Shown here in pieces: positions 61,820 through 64,000 of a stretch of DNA of 64,000 nt. Below the pieces are notes generated by a model. That model was not told where the DNA came from. It saw only the letters and a program-made list of their open reading frames with translations, and did no database searches. Source of the DNA: Gemmatimonas aurantiaca (GTDB lineage: Bacteria; Gemmatimonadota; Gemmatimonadetes; Gemmatimonadales; Gemmatimonadaceae). The position numbers and the translations under genes are program-made. The stretch's first letter is position 1, and every line of letters begins with the position of its first letter. The stretch spans positions 1 to 64,000 of the forward strand of contig NZ_JBBCJO010000009.1 in the NCBI RefSeq assembly GCF_037190085.1. Reading direction: 5' to 3'.

Positions 61820-64000
61820 ATGACGGATCGACCAACCACCGGCAGTCCTCCCGATGACTCGCCATCACTCAATGCTCGCGAACGAGCGGTATATCGCGAA
61901 TTGCAGCGACTCGACCCACAGCTCTCCGGCCTGTTCGCCAACGGACACGAGCTTATACGAGAGAACGGGGCGTCAATCGTGTATATGCTCGCCCATGCCG
62001 GACGCGAACTGAGTCGTGGGGTGATCAACGTGCTGACCGGCACGGTCGATGCACTTTCGGCTGATCGTGGACCTGACGCCAACACCGCCGAGGAGTCGCG
62101 CAGGGACAAATTCCGGATACGGATCGCCGGAGCCCTCCAGCTGACTGAGCCGCACGGTGTCGTCACGGCGTGGTTCGATGCGCACGGCGTCCTCACGGAC
62201 AATTCACATTTCCATGCGAAGGGCCGAGACCTCGCGGCCGTTCGTTCAGCATTCCTTTGTCTTTCCGAGCTACTCTATGGCCGACTTGCCCCGTTCTTCG
62301 ACGCATCGGCGTCGCTCGAGGCCTTGGCGACCATCGACCAGCCAACACCAAACGATGCGGACGCGGTGACCGCATTGCTCTCGCGTCCCCAGCTTCGTCG
62401 CCAATTCTTCTCCTCAGCGAGCTCGCCGGCATGGATATCACTGCTGGCGGAGCGCGGGCACTTCTCGACTCCTCCGGACCGCCTGATTGAGGCGGATGGA
62501 CGCTGGCGGATGGTGGCGTGGCCGGAGGGCGATTTCCTGGCGCGCATGGCCGCGGACAGTCCGTCGGATGCGGTCGCCCAACTGCTGCAAGTACCGGCAG
62601 CAAACACGAATCCACTCGTCTGGGGCACACTTGTAGATGCAGCTCTCCTGCTGGACGAGCCGTTTGCGACACAGCTGGCGGAGCGGATCACGCGCGTCTT
62701 GCCAACGCTGCCGCCGGTCTATCTGCCCCACAGGGCCGTCAACCTGCTTGCGCACCTCGCGGGGCTCTCCAGCAGAAGTGCATTGCCTCTGCTCCGCGCT
62801 CTACTCAAGCTGCGGTCCGACGCGGACCGCGACGCTCACCTCAACACGTTGAGAGCGCAGGGGAGTATGCTCTTCCTGTCAGGCCTGTCGACCGAATGGA
62901 CACTGGCCCAGCTCGATATTCACGAACTTCAACGGCTAGTCGAGCGCGCCTTACCCGGCCTCCTGCAATTCAATCCGCTCGCCACGTTCACGGCATTGGT
63001 CAAAGTGCTGCATCGGGCACTGTATCTGCTTCGGGGGGAGGGCGAAGATCGCGGTGATTGGGCGTCGAGTCAGACCTGGTGCCCGCATCTCGAGACGGCG
63101 AATAGCCACGACGACGTGCGGGCTGTCCTGCTTGGCGCCACGGTGCGGGCCGCGGTCACCGCCGCAGCGTGTAGTCCCGGTGACCTCAATGCGGTGCTCG
63201 CGGAACTCAGGCGCCGGCCTGGCGTCATCTGGCAGCGCGTTGCGTGGCATGTCCTCGCCGTAACCCCACGCGGGGCTCTCGATGCCGTCGAAGCGCTCAT
63301 CGCGGGCGACTCATTACTCGAGTCGCCGTTCGGTTCCCGAGAAGCCGGCATGCTGCTGCGTGCGCACTTCGGTTCGGTCTCTCCGGAAGCGCGCGCGCGC
63401 TTCGCCGCGGCCCTCGTCCAGGGGCCGCCCCCCGACGAGATGCAACGCAGGGTTGCCTTCGACAAGGAGTGGAGGCCCGAGGAGCTCGGTCTGGACCAAA
63501 AGCCCATCTCCGATGAAGCGCGCGCCGAACGCATCAAGGACGCGTGGCAGCGTCGGCGGCTCCGCCTCTTTCACGCCGAACTACCACCTGAACTAGCCGA
63601 GTTGGCGAGCAGTCTGGGGCACATACCAATGACGCCAACGCGGGAGGAGCAGGCCAACGATGAGGGCGTAATGCTTAGCATGGGCGTGTCGAGCTGGGGC
63701 GGCCCGCCGAGTCCGAAGTCGGTGGACGAACTCAGTGCGATGACCCCGTCCCAACTCCTTGCATTTCTCGCCGAGTGGCATCCCGATGACTCCCTGGGTT
63801 CCGCACGCGACGCCCGGTGGTCGCTGAATCGGGCGCTCACAGAGTACGCAACGCGACATGTGGACGCTGCGGTGGATACGCTCAACATTGGAGTCAGCGA
63901 GCAGTTGGATAAGGCGCATGCAACTGCTCTGGTAGACGGCATTCGCGAGGCCGTCTCCAAGCCAACTGATGTGCCATGGCCTTCCCTCATTTCCGCGCTA
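61820..64000 (+). CDS. Large unrecognised protein (3' part missing)
   Basis: The frame is open for 727 codons from the ATG at 61820 to the window end. There is no signal peptide or membrane span. It begins MTDRPTTGSPPDDSPSLNAR, followed by ERAVYRELQRLDPQLSGLF and LAHAGRELSRGV. The composition is Leu- and Ala-rich with repeated helical-looking stretches, in places like HEAT-type repeats. I do not recognise a family or an enzymatic motif in this part. It lies beside a type I restriction operon (divergent) and immediately after an IS3 end; a role in defence is a guess from position. Confidence 0.75.
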   Translation, partial: MTDRPTTGSPPDDSPSLNARERAVYRELQRLDPQLSGLFANGHELIRENGASIVYMLAHAGRELSRGVINVLTGTVDALSADRGPDANTAEESRRDKFRIRIAGALQLTEPHGVVTAWFDAHGVLTDNSHFHAKGRDLAAVRSAFLCLSELLYGRLAPFFDASASLEALATIDQPTPNDADAVTALLSRPQLRRQFFSSASSPAWISLLAERGHFSTPPDRLIEADGRWRMVAWPEGDFLARMAADSPSDAVAQLLQVPAANTNPLVWGTLVDAALLLDEPFATQLAERITRVLPTLPPVYLPHRAVNLLAHLAGLSSRSALPLLRALLKLRSDADRDAHLNTLRAQGSMLFLSGLSTEWTLAQLDIHELQRLVERALPGLLQFNPLATFTALVKVLHRALYLLRGEGEDRGDWASSQTWCPHLETANSHDDVRAVLLGATVRAAVTAAACSPGDLNAVLAELRRRPGVIWQRVAWHVLAVTPRGALDAVEALIAGDSLLESPFGSREAGMLLRAHFGSVSPEARARFAAALVQGPPPDEMQRRVAFDKEWRPEELGLDQKPISDEARAERIKDAWQRRRLRLFHAELPPELAELASSLGHIPMTPTREEQANDEGVMLSMGVSSWGGPPSPKSVDELSAMTPSQLLAFLAEWHPDDSLGSARDARWSLNRALTEYATRHVDAAVDTLNIGVSEQLDKAHATALVDGIREAVSKPTDVPWPSLISAL

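Noticed and set aside
1..64000. tRNA, rRNA, CRISPR arrays and replication origins
   Set aside because: I looked for cloverleaf ends, conserved rRNA stretches, regularly spaced repeats and DnaA-box clusters and saw none.

Overview
This is a 64-kb piece of a GC-rich bacterial chromosome, most likely from a free-living Gemmatimonadota-like or similar Gram-negative heterotroph. That is an inference. It rests on the STN-domain SusC/SusD pair controlled by a FecI/FecR sigma/anti-sigma pair, the many lipobox-bearing lipoproteins, the secreted M14 and M28 peptidases and the several secreted amidohydrolases. I see no rRNA, tRNA or CRISPR array.

Layout. 0-11 kb: a truncated LVIVD-repeat lipoprotein, an MBL-fold lipoprotein and a large M14 peptidase. 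The last 68 bp of the peptidase gene are repeated perfectly 2.2 kb downstream, bracketing a more A/T-rich cassette with a secreted trypsin-like protease, a small lipoprotein and a gene remnant. A TetR / FAD-monooxygenase / amidohydrolase group follows, with shared operator-like palindromes. 11-17 kb: RecQ, a Gly-rich membrane protein, a Tat-exported beta-propeller, a long SDR with a zinc-ribbon-like insert, and lipoproteins. 17-26 kb: a stress and DNA-break island with a sigma54 activator, a BON protein, an SDR, Ku and LigD, a YciE-type protein, a Rho-N-like protein and a disordered WFGD-motif protein. Six transcription units there have candidate -24/-12 promoters. 26-34 kb: a PepSY membrane protein, an EamA-like protein, a kelch protein, DUF2200, a ligase-associated DEXH helicase with PdeM, and an amidohydrolase. 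34.8-42.5 kb: a nutrient-uptake locus (ECF sigma, FecR, SusC, SusD, M28 peptidase). 42.6-53.7 kb: an orphan contractile-tail sheath gene, an Rrf2/thioredoxin-reductase-like pair, a damaged VOC gene, a RES toxin with an unusual two-part antitoxin, a LysR-flanked hydrolase/cupin operon with one frameshifted gene, a RibD-like reductase and a lipoprotein. 53.7-64 kb: a type I restriction-modification operon (hsdR-hsdS-rhuM-hsdM-DUF2200), a degraded IS3-family end, and a large unrecognised protein running off the window.

How the parts work together. The SusCD locus looks like a cell-surface-signalled peptide or oligomer importer with its own exopeptidase. The 17-26 kb island couples end joining to envelope and oxidative-stress proteins, apparently through sigma54. 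The right end is a defence-type neighbourhood. The strongest candidates for new biology are the sigma54/NHEJ regulon, the receiver-like ParS antitoxin with its RES toxin, and the direct-repeat-flanked protease cassette.
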